A stretch of DNA of 64,000 nucleotides, taken from Gordonia shandongensis DSM 45094. GTDB lineage: Bacteria > Actinomycetota > Actinomycetes > Mycobacteriales > Mycobacteriaceae. Below are positions 39,301-49,110 of this stretch, in pieces. The translations under genes were made by a program, and so were the position numbers. The notes under the pieces are model-generated. The model did not search any database. It saw only the letters and a list, made by a program, of their open reading frames with translations, and was not told the DNA's origin. Every line of letters begins with the position of its first letter. Positions within the stretch are counted from its first letter, which is position 1. The stretch is from NCBI RefSeq assembly GCF_000423025.1, contig NZ_AUHE01000013.1:1-64000 (forward strand), in the 5' to 3' direction.

Positions 39301-42300
39301 ATGGCAGGTGGTCGGGTCCACAAGACCCCGGCCCGCCCGCCGACACGATCGAAGACAGACCTGGGTGAATTGAGGCGAGACAACGCTGTGAGCAGTTCGA
39401 TTTCCGAATCCGATTTCGGACAGAACGAATGGCTGGTCGAGGAGATGTACCAGCGGTTCCAGACCAACCCCGAATCAGTCGATCCGAGCTGGCACGAGCT
39501 TCTCAAGAACTATCGCCCAGCCGACACCGGAGCCGCGGCGACGACCGGGACGCCGGGTGCCGGCGGCGGAGCGTCGAACGGGTCCGCGCCCACCGGAGCA
39601 ACCCCGCCCGCAGCCACCCCGCCTGCAGCCACAGCTTCCGCGCCCGCCAAGCCCAAGCAGGCCGTCACCCTCGACACCGAGCCGACCCGCACGTCGACGG
39701 CGGCCACGCATCCGCCGGCGCCCGCACGCGAGGCCGCGGCGACCAAGGCGGCCTCCGGCACCAGCCTCACGGCGTCGACGGCGAAGTCCTCCGACACCCC
39801 GTCCGCCGATGAGAACACGGTGCTCCGCGGCGCGTCGGCGGCGATCGTCAAGAACATGGCCGCCTCCCTGGAGGTGCCGACCGCCACGAGCGTGCGCGCG
39901 ATCCCGGCCAAGCTGATGATCGACAACCGCGTGGTCATCAACAATCACCTCGCCCGCACGCGCGGCGGCAAGGTGAGCTTCACCCACCTGCTCGGCTACG
40001 CCATCGTTCAGGCCGTCAAGGCGTTCCCGACCATGAACCGGCACTTCGCCGTCATCGACGGCAAGCCGAACGTCGTGACGCCCGCCCACACGAATCTCGG
40101 TCTCGCGATCGACCTGCAGGGCAAGAAGGGCGAGCGCACGCTCGTCGTCGCCGCCATCAAGGGCTGCGAGACGATGAACTTCGGCGAGTTCGTCGCCGCC
40201 TACGAGGACGTCGTCCGCCGCGCCCGGGACGGAAAGCTCGGCGCCGAGGACTTCTCGGGCGTCACCATCTCGCTGACCAACCCGGGAACCATCGGCACCG
40301 TGCACTCGGTGCCCCGCCTCATGAAGGGGCAGGGCGCGATCATCGGCGCCGGCGCGATGGAGTATCCGGCCGAGTTCCAGGGCGCCAGCGACGAGCAGAT
40401 CGCCGAGATGGGCGTCGGCAAGCTGATGACGCTGACCTCCACCTACGATCACCGGATCATCCAGGGTGCCGAGTCGGGCGACTTCCTGCGCCGCATCCAC
40501 AATCTGCTTCTCGAGGACGACTTCTGGGACGAGCTCTTCGTCTCGCTGCAGATCCCGTACGAGCCGGTCCGTTGGCGCCGTGACATCCCCGCCGGCGGCA
40601 TCGACAAGACCACTCGCGTCCTGGAGCTGATCGCCGCGTACCGCAGCCGCGGCCACCTGATGGCCGACACCGATCCGCTGATGATGGACTCCGCGGCGCG
40701 TGTGGCCCACCCGGATCTCGACGTCCTCACCTACGGCCTGACGCTGTGGGATCTCGATCGGACGTTCAAGGTCGGCGGTTTCCACGGCAAGACCGAGATG
40801 AAGCTCCGCGACGTGCTCGCGGTGCTCCGCGACGCCTACTGCCGCCACGTCGGCGTGGAGTACACCCACATCCTCGATCCGGAACAGCAGCGTTGGCTCC
40901 AGGATCGCGTCGAGATCAAGCACGTCAAACCGTCGGTGGCCGAGCAGAAGTACATCCTGAGCAAGCTCAACGCCGCCGAGGCCTTCGAGACCTTCCTGGC
41001 GACCAAGTACGTCGGTCAGAAGCGTTTCTCCCTGGAGGGCGCCGAGGCCGTGATCCCGATGATGGACGCGGTCCTCGACCAGGGCGCCGAGCACGCCCTC
41101 GACGAGGTCGTCATCGGCATGCCGCACCGCGGCCGCCTCAACGTGCTGGCGAACATCGTCGGCAAGCCGTACTCGAAGATCTTCACCGAGTTCGAGGGCA
41201 ACCTGGGCTCCGCGGAGTCGCACGGCTCCGGCGACGTCAAGTACCACCTCGGTGCCGAGGGCAAGTACTACCAGATGTTCGGCGACAACGAGATCACGGT
41301 CTCGCTGACCGCCAACCCGAGCCATCTCGAGGCCGTCGACCCCGTGCTCGAGGGCATCGTCCGCGCCAAGCAGGACAACTTCTCCGAGGACCAGCAGTTC
41401 GCCGTCCTCCCGCTCATGCTGCACGGCGACGCCGCGTTCGCCGGGCAGGGCGTGGTCGCCGAGACGCTCAACATGTCGATGCTGAACGGATACCGGACGG
41501 GCGGCACCGTGCACATCGTGGTGAACAACCAGGTCGGTTTCACCACGGCACCCGAGTACTCGCGCTCCACGCAGTACTGCACCGACATCGCCAAGATGAT
41601 CGGCGCGCCGATCTTCCATGTGAACGGCGACGACCCCGAGGCGTGCGTCTGGGCCGCGAAGTTGGCCGTCGACTACCGCCAGGCGTTCAACCGCGACGTC
41701 GTCATCGACCTCGTCTGCTACCGGCGCCTGGGCCACAACGAGGGCGACGATCCGTCGATGACCCAACCGGCGATGTACGACGTCATCAACAACATCCGCA
41801 GCGTCCGCAAGAGCTACACCGAGGCCCTGATCGGGCGCGGCGACATCTCCACCAAGGAGGCCGAGGACGCGCTGCGCGACTACCAGGGCCAGCTGGAGCG
41901 GGTGTTCGTCGAGGTCAAGGAGCTCGACCGCTTCACGCCGGAGGCGTCGCCGTCGGTGGAGGGCGACCAGAAGCTCAAGACCAAGCTGGTCACCGCGGTG
42001 CCGCAGGAGAAGCTCATCGAGATCGGCGAGGCGTTCAACGCGCTCCCGGAGGGCTTCACCCCGCACCCGCGTGTGAAGCCGGTCCTCAAGCGTCGCCGCG
42101 AGATGCCGGTCGACGGCCATGTCGACTGGGCGTTCGCCGAGCTCATGGCGTTCGGCACGCTCGTGCAGGAGGGTCGCACGGTCCGGCTGTCGGGCCAGGA
42201 CTCGCGTCGCGGCACGTTCACCCAGCGCCACTCGGTGCTCATCGACCGTGAGAACGGTTCGGAGTTCACCCCGCTGAATCACCTGCCGGACGCCACCGGC

Positions 42301-43161
42301 CGTTTCCTCGTCTACGACTCGCCGTTGAGCGAGTTCGGCGTCCTGGGCTTCGAGTACGGCTACGCCGTCGCGAATCCCGACGCGCTGGTGATGTGGGAGG
42401 CGCAGTTCGGCGACTTCGTCAACGGTGCGCAGTCGATCATCGACGAGTTCATCAGTTCCGGCGAGGCCAAGTGGGGGCAGCGGTCCGACGTCGTCCTGCT
42501 GCTGCCGCACGGCCACGAGGGTCAAGGCCCCGACCACACGTCGGGCCGCATCGAGCGTTTCCTCCAGCTGTGCGCGGAGGGTTCGATGACGGTGGCACTG
42601 CCGTCGACGCCCGCGAGCTACTTCCATCTGCTGCGTCGTCACGTCCACGACGGCATCAGCCGTCCGCTGGTCGTGTTCACACCCAAGTCGATGCTGCGCA
42701 ACAAGGCCGCCGTCTCCCCGGTGGAGGAGTTCACCGACGGCAAGTTCCTGTCGGTGATCGACGATCCGTCGTTCACCCACGACAGCGGCGACCGCGGTGC
42801 GGTGAAGCGTGTGCTGCTCGTCAGCGGCAAGCTCTACTACGAGCTGGCGGCCCGCCGCGAGAAGGACGGGCGCGACGACATCGCCCTGGTCCGCGTGGAG
42901 CAGCTCTACCCGGTCCCCTACCGTCGGCTGGCCCGGACGCTCGAGCAGTACTCGAACGCCACCGACTTCGTGTGGGTCCAGGAGGAGCCGGCGAACCAGG
43001 GGCCGTGGCCGTTCCTCGGCCTGTGGCTGCCCGAGATGCTCCCCGATCTGCTCGGCGGGCTGCGGCGCATCTCGCGGCGCGCCATGTCGGCGCCGTCGTC
43101 GGGGTCGAGCAAGGTTCATGCCGTGGAGCAGGCCGAGATCATCGATCAGGCATTCGGCTGA
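39301..43161 (+). CDS. kgd: Multifunctional 2-oxoglutarate decarboxylase/dehydrogenase E1-E2 (Kgd)
   Basis: TCA-cycle enzyme, 1286 aa, combining an E2-like succinyltransferase domain with a ThDP-dependent E1. In order: [15 protein letters not shown] (about 40), a long Ala/Pro/Thr linker (about 75-175), the acyltransferase domain with active-site [14 protein letters not shown] near 380, then E1 (ThDP motif [10 protein letters not shown] with [10 protein letters not shown], His-rich [11 protein letters not shown]). It lacks a lipoyl domain, as in mycobacterial Kgd. The activity is expected to be controlled by the FHA protein GarA/OdhI, not encoded here. A GTG at 39388 would drop 29 basic residues and match the M. 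tuberculosis start better; the -10 spacing favours 39301. Confidence 0.95.
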   Translation: MAGGRVHKTPARPPTRSKTDLGELRRDNAVSSSISESDFGQNEWLVEEMYQRFQTNPESVDPSWHELLKNYRPADTGAAATTGTPGAGGGASNGSAPTGATPPAATPPAATASAPAKPKQAVTLDTEPTRTSTAATHPPAPAREAAATKAASGTSLTASTAKSSDTPSADENTVLRGASAAIVKNMAASLEVPTATSVRAIPAKLMIDNRVVINNHLARTRGGKVSFTHLLGYAIVQAVKAFPTMNRHFAVIDGKPNVVTPAHTNLGLAIDLQGKKGERTLVVAAIKGCETMNFGEFVAAYEDVVRRARDGKLGAEDFSGVTISLTNPGTIGTVHSVPRLMKGQGAIIGAGAMEYPAEFQGASDEQIAEMGVGKLMTLTSTYDHRIIQGAESGDFLRRIHNLLLEDDFWDELFVSLQIPYEPVRWRRDIPAGGIDKTTRVLELIAAYRSRGHLMADTDPLMMDSAARVAHPDLDVLTYGLTLWDLDRTFKVGGFHGKTEMKLRDVLAVLRDAYCRHVGVEYTHILDPEQQRWLQDRVEIKHVKPSVAEQKYILSKLNAAEAFETFLATKYVGQKRFSLEGAEAVIPMMDAVLDQGAEHALDEVVIGMPHRGRLNVLANIVGKPYSKIFTEFEGNLGSAESHGSGDVKYHLGAEGKYYQMFGDNEITVSLTANPSHLEAVDPVLEGIVRAKQDNFSEDQQFAVLPLMLHGDAAFAGQGVVAETLNMSMLNGYRTGGTVHIVVNNQVGFTTAPEYSRSTQYCTDIAKMIGAPIFHVNGDDPEACVWAAKLAVDYRQAFNRDVVIDLVCYRRLGHNEGDDPSMTQPAMYDVINNIRSVRKSYTEALIGRGDISTKEAEDALRDYQGQLERVFVEVKELDRFTPEASPSVEGDQKLKTKLVTAVPQEKLIEIGEAFNALPEGFTPHPRVKPVLKRRREMPVDGHVDWAFAELMAFGTLVQEGRTVRLSGQDSRRGTFTQRHSVLIDRENGSEFTPLNHLPDATGRFLVYDSPLSEFGVLGFEYGYAVANPDALVMWEAQFGDFVNGAQSIIDEFISSGEAKWGQRSDVVLLLPHGHEGQGPDHTSGRIERFLQLCAEGSMTVALPSTPASYFHLLRRHVHDGISRPLVVFTPKSMLRNKAAVSPVEEFTDGKFLSVIDDPSFTHDSGDRGAVKRVLLVSGKLYYELAARREKDGRDDIALVRVEQLYPVPYRRLARTLEQYSNATDFVWVQEEPANQGPWPFLGLWLPEMLPDLLGGLRRISRRAMSAPSSGSSKVHAVEQAEIIDQAFG

Positions 43162-43186
43162 CGGCTGCGGCCCGACCGGCCGACCG

Positions 43187-43819
43187 CTATGCGTCGGCGT
43201 CGGGTCCCGTGATCGCATCTGCCATGCCGGCGAGGGCGGGAAGCGCCGTCACCAGCATCGACAAGAGTTCGTCGCGACTGATCACCGGCTCGTACAGCCA
43301 GCGGAGCATGGTCTCCTCCACGAACGCGATCCACCCCGCGACGGCCACCTCCACCGCGGGCGAGGCGGTGAGCCCCAGATCGGGGCCGTAGGCCATGATC
43401 CGGTCGATGAGGACCGCGCGGGTGCCGTCCGCCACTTCGCGGATCTCCGGGTCGTTGCTGCGCGAGCCGCGGAGCAGTCCGAGGTATCCGTCACGGTTGC
43501 CGGACACGTAGTCGATGTACGCGGCCATCGATTCGGTGAGCACGGCGATCGGGTCGTCGAGGTCCTCGCGGGGCGCGGTGCGTTCCACGAGGCGATCGGC
43601 GAGTTTCCGCACCACCGCGAGGTGGAAGTCCCCCTTGGACTCGAAGTAGTGGAAGATCAGACCGCGAGAGACGCCGGCGGCGTCGGCGACGGCCTCCATC
43701 GTGATCGTCTCCAGCGCCTGGCCTTGCGCCATCTGGAATCCCAGTTCGAGCAGCTGTTCTCGACGCGCCTCGCGACTCATCCTGATCCGCGGCGTCGGAC
43801 GGGCGTTGACGGTGGACAT
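43187..43819 (-). CDS. TetR-family repressor beside the BVMO gene
   Basis: A 210-aa regulator. The N-terminal helix-turn-helix is clear (TMEAVADAAGVSRGLIFHYFESKGDFHLAVV, about residues 40-70), followed by an all-helical ligand domain. ATG 43819 is chosen because TAGCGT ends 6 nt upstream; the GTG at 43825 would lie directly against the -10. It is divergent from the monooxygenase, with two matching operator-like sequences between them, so it most likely represses that operon and itself. The ligand is probably a ketone, steroid or fatty-acid-like substrate of the operon. Confidence 0.92.
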   Translation of the reverse strand: MSTVNARPTPRIRMSREARREQLLELGFQMAQGQALETITMEAVADAAGVSRGLIFHYFESKGDFHLAVVRKLADRLVERTAPREDLDDPIAVLTESMAAYIDYVSGNRDGYLGLLRGSRSNDPEIREVADGTRAVLIDRIMAYGPDLGLTASPAVEVAVAGWIAFVEETMLRWLYEPVISRDELLSMLVTALPALAGMADAITGPDADA

Positions 43820-43825
43820 GACCAC

Positions 43826-43889
43826 ACGCTAGCACTATTGAATCGGGCTCAATTGCCTATTGACTCAGGTTCAGTAACCGCACTACGGT
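43826..43889. promoter_or_regulatory. TetR/BVMO divergent promoters with two operator copies
   Basis: Two 15-bp sites share the pattern TTGANTCRGGYTCAR: TTGAATCGGGCTCAA (43838-43852) and TTGACTCAGGTTCAG (43860-43874), 22 bp apart, two helical turns. Toward the BVMO, TTGACT (43860-43865), 18 bp, and TACGGT (43884-43889) end 6 nt before ATG 43896, so operator 2 covers the -35. Toward tetR, TAGCGT (43826-43831, minus) ends 6 nt before its ATG. Both mRNAs look leaderless. Confidence 0.7.
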
Positions 43890-43895
43890 GTCACT

Positions 43896-45428
43896 ATGAC
43901 AACGCACGATGTAGAGATCGCGATCATCGGAGCCGGGTTCTCCGGCCTCGGCGCAGCCATCAAGCTGATCCAGGAGGGTGTCGACGATTTCGTGGTCCTC
44001 GACCGCGGCCGGGACTTCGGCGGCACGTGGCGCGACAACGTGTACCCCGGCGCCGCATGCGACGTGCCCTCGCACCTGTACTCGTACTCGTTCGCGCTGA
44101 ATCCGCAGTGGTCTCGCTCGTACTCGCACCAGCCCGAGATCCATCGCTACATCAACGCCGTGGCCGACGAGCACGGCGTCGCCGGCCACACCCTGTTCGG
44201 CACCGAGGTGACCCACGCGGAGTGGGACGAGGACACCCACCGGTGGAACCTGCGGTACACCCGCGACGGCGAGCAGCACACGATGACGGCCCGCAACCTC
44301 GTCGGCGCGGTCGGCCCCCTGTGCGAGCCGAACCTGCCCGACATCGACGGGATCGACGAGTTCGGCGGCACCATCGTCCACTCCGCCCGCTGGGACACCG
44401 ACTACGACTTCGCCGGCAAACGGGTCGCCGTCATCGGCACGGGAGCCTCCGCCATCCAGATCGTCCCCCAACTCGGCCGGGTCGTCGGGCACATGGACGT
44501 CTACCAGCGCACCGCACCGTGGATCATTCCCCGCAACGAGCGCCCCTATCTCGGCGTCGAGAACTGGGCGTTCAAGCACGTCCCCGGACTCCAGGCTGCC
44601 ATCCGCGGCGGCATCTACACCTTCAACGAGGCCGTCGCCGCGGGCATGACCTACGCACCGAAGGCCCTCAAACCCGTCGAGGCCCTGTGCCGCGCCAACA
44701 TCTTCCGCGGGATCCGCGACCCCGAACTCCGGAAGGCCGTGACCCCCGCCTTCGCGGTCGGCTGCAAGCGCATCCTCAAGTCGAACGACTGGTACCCGAC
44801 CCTCGACCGGGACAACGTCGACCTGGTGACGAGCGGTATCGATCGCATCACCCCGACCGGCATCGTCACGGCCGACGGCACCGTCCGCGACGTCGACGTG
44901 ATCGTCGTCGCGACGGGTTTCCACGTCACCGACTCCCCCGTCTTCGACACCATCGTCGGCGCCGCGGGCGAGAGCCTGGCCCAGGTGTGGGACCGCGAGG
45001 GCATGGCGGCCTACAAGGGGGCGTTCGTGCACGGATTCCCCAACATGATGCTGCTCATCGGCCCGTCGACGGGCCTCGGCCACACCTCGATGGTCTACAT
45101 GATCGAATCGCAGCTCAACTACCTCGTCGACTACATCCGGACCGTCCGCGATCGCGGGCTCGCGCGGGTCGACGTCTCGAAGTCGGCGCAGGACGCCTTC
45201 AACACCGACGTTCAGCACTCCCTGCGCCGTAGCGTGTGGGTGACCGGCGGCTGCGCCTCGTGGTACCAGGATCACAACGGGAACATCACCGTCCTGTGGC
45301 CCGGATTCACGTTCGTGTTCCGAAACCAGACCCGTCGTTTCGACATCGCCGCCTACGACGTCGCCGTCGCCGACGAGAGCGACACCACCGAATCCGTCAC
45401 CGGGAAGCCGGTCGGCATCGACGCCTGA
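43896..45428 (+). CDS. Baeyer-Villiger flavin monooxygenase
   Basis: A 510-aa FAD/NADPH enzyme inserting oxygen next to a carbonyl. FAD site IAIIGAGFSGLGAAIKL near residue 10, GGTWRDNVYPGAACDVPSHLYSYSF near 45, BVMO fingerprint FGGTIVHSARWD near 155, and NADPH site VAVIGTGASAIQIVPQL near 175. The family also includes the mymA-type monooxygenases of mycobacteria, which sit next to an SDR gene as here. It forms an operon with the SDR. The real substrate cannot be read from sequence. Confidence 0.92.
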   Translation: MTTHDVEIAIIGAGFSGLGAAIKLIQEGVDDFVVLDRGRDFGGTWRDNVYPGAACDVPSHLYSYSFALNPQWSRSYSHQPEIHRYINAVADEHGVAGHTLFGTEVTHAEWDEDTHRWNLRYTRDGEQHTMTARNLVGAVGPLCEPNLPDIDGIDEFGGTIVHSARWDTDYDFAGKRVAVIGTGASAIQIVPQLGRVVGHMDVYQRTAPWIIPRNERPYLGVENWAFKHVPGLQAAIRGGIYTFNEAVAAGMTYAPKALKPVEALCRANIFRGIRDPELRKAVTPAFAVGCKRILKSNDWYPTLDRDNVDLVTSGIDRITPTGIVTADGTVRDVDVIVVATGFHVTDSPVFDTIVGAAGESLAQVWDREGMAAYKGAFVHGFPNMMLLIGPSTGLGHTSMVYMIESQLNYLVDYIRTVRDRGLARVDVSKSAQDAFNTDVQHSLRRSVWVTGGCASWYQDHNGNITVLWPGFTFVFRNQTRRFDIAAYDVAVADESDTTESVTGKPVGIDA

Positions 45429-45453
45429 GGTTCAGGCAGACCAGGAGATACAC

Positions 45454-46281
45454 ATGAAGGACTTCAAGAACAAGGTCGTCGTCATCACCGGCGCCGGCTC
45501 CGGCATGGGCCGGGATCTCGCGGTGAAGCTCGGCCGTCGCGGCGCCAAGATCGCCGTCTCCGATGTCAACCCCGACGGCCTCGCCGAGACCGAGCGGCTG
45601 GTCGCCGCCACGGGCGCGCAGGTGCACGCGCAACTGCTCAACGTCGCCGAGCGCGAGGCCGTCCTCGCCTACGCAGACACCGTCGCCGCACATTTCGGCA
45701 CCGTGAACGTCGTCTTCAACAACGCGGGCATCGCCCACCACGGCGAGGTCGAGACGATGGAGTTCAAGGACATCGAGCGCGTGATGGACATCGACTACTG
45801 GGGCGTCGTCAACGGCACCAAGGCGTTCCTGCCCTACATCATCGCGTCCGGTGACGGCCACATCGTGAACACGTCCTCACTGTTCGGCCTCCTGTCCGAG
45901 CCCGGCCAGGCCGCCTACAACTCGGCGAAGTTCGCGGTCCGCGGCTTCACCGAAGCCCTCAACCAGGAGATGATCATCGCCAAGCACCCGGTGAAGGTGA
46001 CCTGTGTGCACCCCGGCGGCATCAAGACCGCCATCGCGCGCAACTCCACCACCTCCGGCGAGCACGATCAGAAGAAGACCGCCGAGTTCTTCGACAAGTA
46101 CCTCGCGCGCACCAGCTCCGAGAAGGCCGCGGACATCATCATCAAGGCCGTGGAACGTGAACGCGCCCGCGTCCTGGTCGGCGCCGACGCCAAGATCCTC
46201 GACCTCGGGGTCCGCCTCGTCGCCTCGGGATACCAGGGCATCAGCGCCCGGGTGACCAAGTGGGGACTCTCCCGGGTCTGA
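45454..46281 (+). CDS. SDR-family oxidoreductase (SadH-like)
   Basis: A 275-aa classical short-chain dehydrogenase: cofactor motif VITGAGSGMGRDLAV near residue 12, NNAGIAHHG near 90, catalytic Ser in NTSSLFGLLSEPGQAAYNSAK with Tyr-x-x-x-Lys at about 150-155. AGGAG lies 7 nt before ATG, and the gap to the BVMO is 25 bp. It would interconvert the alcohol and ketone that the BVMO then oxygenates, giving a two-step alcohol-to-ester route. Closest in style to mycobacterial SadH of the mymA operon. Confidence 0.9.
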   Translation: MKDFKNKVVVITGAGSGMGRDLAVKLGRRGAKIAVSDVNPDGLAETERLVAATGAQVHAQLLNVAEREAVLAYADTVAAHFGTVNVVFNNAGIAHHGEVETMEFKDIERVMDIDYWGVVNGTKAFLPYIIASGDGHIVNTSSLFGLLSEPGQAAYNSAKFAVRGFTEALNQEMIIAKHPVKVTCVHPGGIKTAIARNSTTSGEHDQKKTAEFFDKYLARTSSEKAADIIIKAVERERARVLVGADAKILDLGVRLVASGYQGISARVTKWGLSRV

Positions 46282-46304
46282 CCCGCCACCGAACGCGGAG
46301 TCCT

Positions 46305-46343
46305 CGACCCGCGGCGTCGACCCCGGTCAGACGCCGCGGGTCG
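46305..46343. terminator. Perfect 14-bp hairpin between convergent SDR and lipoprotein genes
   Basis: CGACCCGCGGCGTC (46305-46318) and GACGCCGCGGGTCG (46330-46343) pair perfectly around an 11-nt loop that contains the lipoprotein stop codon; the right arm encodes its last codons. It has no T tract. It probably acts as a bidirectional terminator or 3'-end barrier for both convergent transcripts. Confidence 0.65.
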
Positions 46344-47307
46344 ATCTCCATTCGTCGGCGACCGCCCGCGGGTCGGCGCCGCGGTCGACCCGCGCGACGA
46401 GTTCCATGAGGTCGGCCGTGGTCAGCTCCCCGGCGACCCTGCTGAGCGCCTTGGTCTGCGACTTCCCGATGCGGGCCGACCGATACACCGGAACCAGGTC
46501 CTGGGCGATCGGTCCGTCGCCGTCCGCCCGCAGCACGACGACGTCGCTCCGTTCGGAGACATCGGCCGCCGCCTCGAAACCGGTGAGGACGCCGAGCGCC
46601 TCCCCGGTGGCCGCACGTCGTACGACCTCGGCGGCGGCGACGCGCTCGACGACGGCTCCGAATCGGCATCCGCCGAATGCGTGCCGCAGTTCGGGCGTCA
46701 GCACGCCGGTCGTCACCACGGGCAACCCGGCGGGCAATGACCCGCAATCGGCGAGCGCCGAGACGTCGTGGGCCTCGAGCAGCGACTGGGCCGCGATCAT
46801 CCGCGGTCGATCGCTGACCGCGGCGGGATCACCGATCGTCACGTCCTGCGGGAGAGCGCGATTGACCGCGACCTCGACGTCGGCGGACGCCGTCTCGGTC
46901 GGTCGTGGGACCAGGGTGGAGAGCAGGGTGCCCGACAGCGCGGGGAACAGATCGACCTCACCGCGGGCCGTCGCATCGACCAGCTCTCGCATTCTCGCCG
47001 GATCGCCCCCCGGACGATCACCGCCTGCCGGGTCGTCGACGTCGACCGGCACGCCCGTGCGGGCCAGTGCCCCGGCGTACACGGCGGCGGCCACGCGCAT
47101 CGGCGTACTCCCGTCGCTGCGGATCCGCAGCGGTTCCGCATCATCGGATCCGCACCCCGTCAGGGCGATGAGCGCGACCACCAGAGCCGCCATCAGTGCT
47201 GCCGCGCGGGTGGGCACCGGTCGGGGTCGGGTCGCGGGCGCCTGCGTCGACGCGGACCTCGGCATCGACTCAGGCGTCGACTCAGGCATCGGGTTCGGCT
47301 CAGTCAT
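46327..47307 (-). CDS. Lipoprotein, OpuC/ProX-type substrate-binding protein
   Basis: A 326-aa secreted lipoprotein: disordered Pro/Ser N-terminus, signal helix at about residues 35-50 and lipobox LIALTGC. The mature part matches the quaternary-ammonium (glycine betaine/choline/carnitine) binding fold, with GEVDLFPALSGTLL near 110 and the typical C-terminal ELTTADLMELVARV. The four-aromatic cage is not obvious. No ABC permease or ATPase gene is adjacent, so it is an orphan. TACAGT ends 8 nt before ATG 47307. It lies 35 bp downstream of marC. Confidence 0.75.
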   Translation of the reverse strand: MTEPNPMPESTPESMPRSASTQAPATRPRPVPTRAAALMAALVVALIALTGCGSDDAEPLRIRSDGSTPMRVAAAVYAGALARTGVPVDVDDPAGGDRPGGDPARMRELVDATARGEVDLFPALSGTLLSTLVPRPTETASADVEVAVNRALPQDVTIGDPAAVSDRPRMIAAQSLLEAHDVSALADCGSLPAGLPVVTTGVLTPELRHAFGGCRFGAVVERVAAAEVVRRAATGEALGVLTGFEAAADVSERSDVVVLRADGDGPIAQDLVPVYRSARIGKSQTKALSRVAGELTTADLMELVARVDRGADPRAVADEWRSTRGV

Positions 47308-47342
47308 CGATGTCGACTGTAGTCGGGCATCGCGGCTGCGCA

Positions 47343-47960
47343 TCAGGCCGTCGCCGCGAAACCGATCACCGACGTGGCGATCAGCTGGACGGCGATGGCC
47401 GCCAGCAGCAGACCCGCGATCTTGGCGAGCAGCGTGATCCCACCGACCTTGAGCACCCGGATCAGGGTCGTCGAATAGTAGAGGGCGACGGCGACCACGA
47501 TGTGCGCGGTGAGGATCGCCGCGGCGATCGCCAGGTAGGCGCCGACGTCGCCGTGGCCCTCGCTGACGGCCACGATGACCGCCGCGATGGCGCCCGGGCC
47601 GGCGAGCAGCGGTGTTCCCAACGGGACGAGGGCCACGTTCACGTCGTCGGAGGCGTGGTCGACGGGACTGTCCCCCATTCCCGTCAAGAGTTGCAGGGCC
47701 ACCAGGAGCAGCAGCAGACCGCCCGCACCCTGCAGGGCCGGGATCCCGATGTGCAGATATCCCAGAATCGCCCGACCGCCGACCGCGAAGATGCTGATGA
47801 CCAGCAGGGAAACGAGCGGCGCCTGCCAGGCGGCCTTCGTGCGGTACTCCGGGGACCGACGGCCGACGAGCGACAGGAACACCGGAACCTGGCCGGGCGG
47901 ATCCATGATGACGATCAACGTGATCGCCGTCGCCGTATACACCGAGAGGTCGAATGCCAC
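47343..47960 (-). CDS. MarC-family integral membrane protein
   Basis: A 205-aa protein with six predicted transmembrane helices and the family signature VIMDPPGQVPVFLSL near residue 18, plus VPLGTPLLAGPGAIAAVIV near 112. MarC proteins have no established function despite the old multiple-antibiotic-resistance name. The start is GTG, 6 nt after TACACT, and the gene is divergent from the CorA gene. Confidence 0.88.
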   Translation of the reverse strand: MAFDLSVYTATAITLIVIMDPPGQVPVFLSLVGRRSPEYRTKAAWQAPLVSLLVISIFAVGGRAILGYLHIGIPALQGAGGLLLLLVALQLLTGMGDSPVDHASDDVNVALVPLGTPLLAGPGAIAAVIVAVSEGHGDVGAYLAIAAAILTAHIVVAVALYYSTTLIRVLKVGGITLLAKIAGLLLAAIAVQLIATSVIGFAATA

Positions 47961-47966
47961 CGGACG

Positions 47967-47988
47967 AGTGTATGCGACACATTAGAGT
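47967..47988. promoter_or_regulatory. Divergent leaderless promoters of marC and corA
   Basis: Start codons are 34 bp apart. TACACT (47967-47972, minus) ends 6 nt before the marC GTG. TAGAGT (47983-47988, plus) ends 6 nt before the corA GTG. Each -35 must lie in or near the other gene's coding or promoter sequence, so the two promoters probably interfere with each other. Confidence 0.65.
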
Positions 47989-47994
47989 CGGGGC

Positions 47995-49104
47995 GTGCCG
48001 TCAATTCCGAGAAGGCCGTCAGGACCCCGCCCGGATCGACGCGGGACCTCCGACCGGCCCGCCGCCGCACCGCAGCCCGTCGACCACGCCGTCATCGACT
48101 ACGCGATCTACGTGGACGGCCGCCGGGAGCCGGCGCCGCCCGACTTCCACGACGCCCTCGCCCGTGTCCGCACGACCGGCGAGGGCTTCGTCTGGCTCGG
48201 CCTGCATGAACCCGACGAACGGCAGATGAACGAGGTCGCCGCCGCGTTCGACCTGCATCCGCTGATGGTCGAGGACGCCGTCCACGCCCATCAGCGTCCC
48301 AAGTTGGAGCTCTACGACGACACCGTCTTCCTCGTGTTGCGGACCGTGAAGTATCTCGCCCACGAGTCGTTCGACCGCGCCAACGACATCGTCGAGACCG
48401 GCGAGATCATGGTGATCGCCGGGCGGGACTTCGTGCTCACCGTGCGGCACGGGGAGCACACGCACCTCGCGGGAGTCCGATCCCGCCTGGAGCGGTCCCC
48501 CGAGCATCTGGCGCTCGGACCGGCGACGGTGGTGCACGCCGTCGCCGACCGGGTGGTCGACTCGTACGTCGACGTGGTCAACGAGATGGAGGACGACGTC
48601 GACGAACTCGAGGAGCGGACCTTCGCCGCATCGTCGCGTGACATCGACATCGACGTGGTCTACCTGTTCAAACGCGAGGTGCTGCAGTTGCGTCGCGCCG
48701 TCGCGCCCCTGGCGTCCCCGCTGTCGCTGCTGGCCGGGAACAAGACGGCGCCGGTGGCCCGTGCGATGACTCCGAACGGCAAGGAGATCCGCAAGCACTT
48801 CCGCGACGTCGCCGACCATCTGACCGCGGTCGACGACATGGTCGCCGAGTACGACGATCGCCTCACCACACTCCTGAACGCGGCGGCGACCAAGGTCAAC
48901 ATCCAGATGAACAACGACATGCGGAAGATCTCGGCGTGGGCCGCGATCGCCGCCATTCCGACCGCGGTCGCGGGCATCTACGGCATGAACTTCGACGTCA
49001 TGCCCGAGTTGCACCTGGAGTACTCGTACCCGATCCTGCTGGTCGTCCTGCTGGCGGCGTGCTTCACCCTGTGGCGGGTCTTCCACCGGTACCACTGGCT
49101 GTGA
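47995..49104 (+). CDS. corA: CorA-family magnesium/divalent cation channel
   Basis: A 369-aa pentameric channel subunit: large cytosolic alpha/beta N-terminal domain, long stalk helix (about 210-310), and two C-terminal transmembrane helices with the selectivity motif YGMNF near residue 332 followed by an acidic loop (MPELHLEYS). It corresponds to Rv1239c, which is also next to the trehalose importer cluster in M. tuberculosis. GTG start, probably leaderless. The first 30 residues are Pro/Arg-rich and poorly conserved. Confidence 0.94.
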   Translation: MPSIPRRPSGPRPDRRGTSDRPAAAPQPVDHAVIDYAIYVDGRREPAPPDFHDALARVRTTGEGFVWLGLHEPDERQMNEVAAAFDLHPLMVEDAVHAHQRPKLELYDDTVFLVLRTVKYLAHESFDRANDIVETGEIMVIAGRDFVLTVRHGEHTHLAGVRSRLERSPEHLALGPATVVHAVADRVVDSYVDVVNEMEDDVDELEERTFAASSRDIDIDVVYLFKREVLQLRRAVAPLASPLSLLAGNKTAPVARAMTPNGKEIRKHFRDVADHLTAVDDMVAEYDDRLTTLLNAAATKVNIQMNNDMRKISAWAAIAAIPTAVAGIYGMNFDVMPELHLEYSYPILLVVLLAACFTLWRVFHRYHWL

Positions 49105-49110
49105 GGCCGG

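Noticed and set aside
39475-43218. 1247-residue minus-strand frame antisense to kgd
   Set aside because: Same reason: Val/Glu/His-rich shadow of a conserved TCA-cycle gene.
46327-47982. 551-residue form of the lipoprotein starting beyond marC
   Set aside because: It would hide the signal peptide and lipobox in the middle of the protein; ATG 47307 puts them at the N-terminus.
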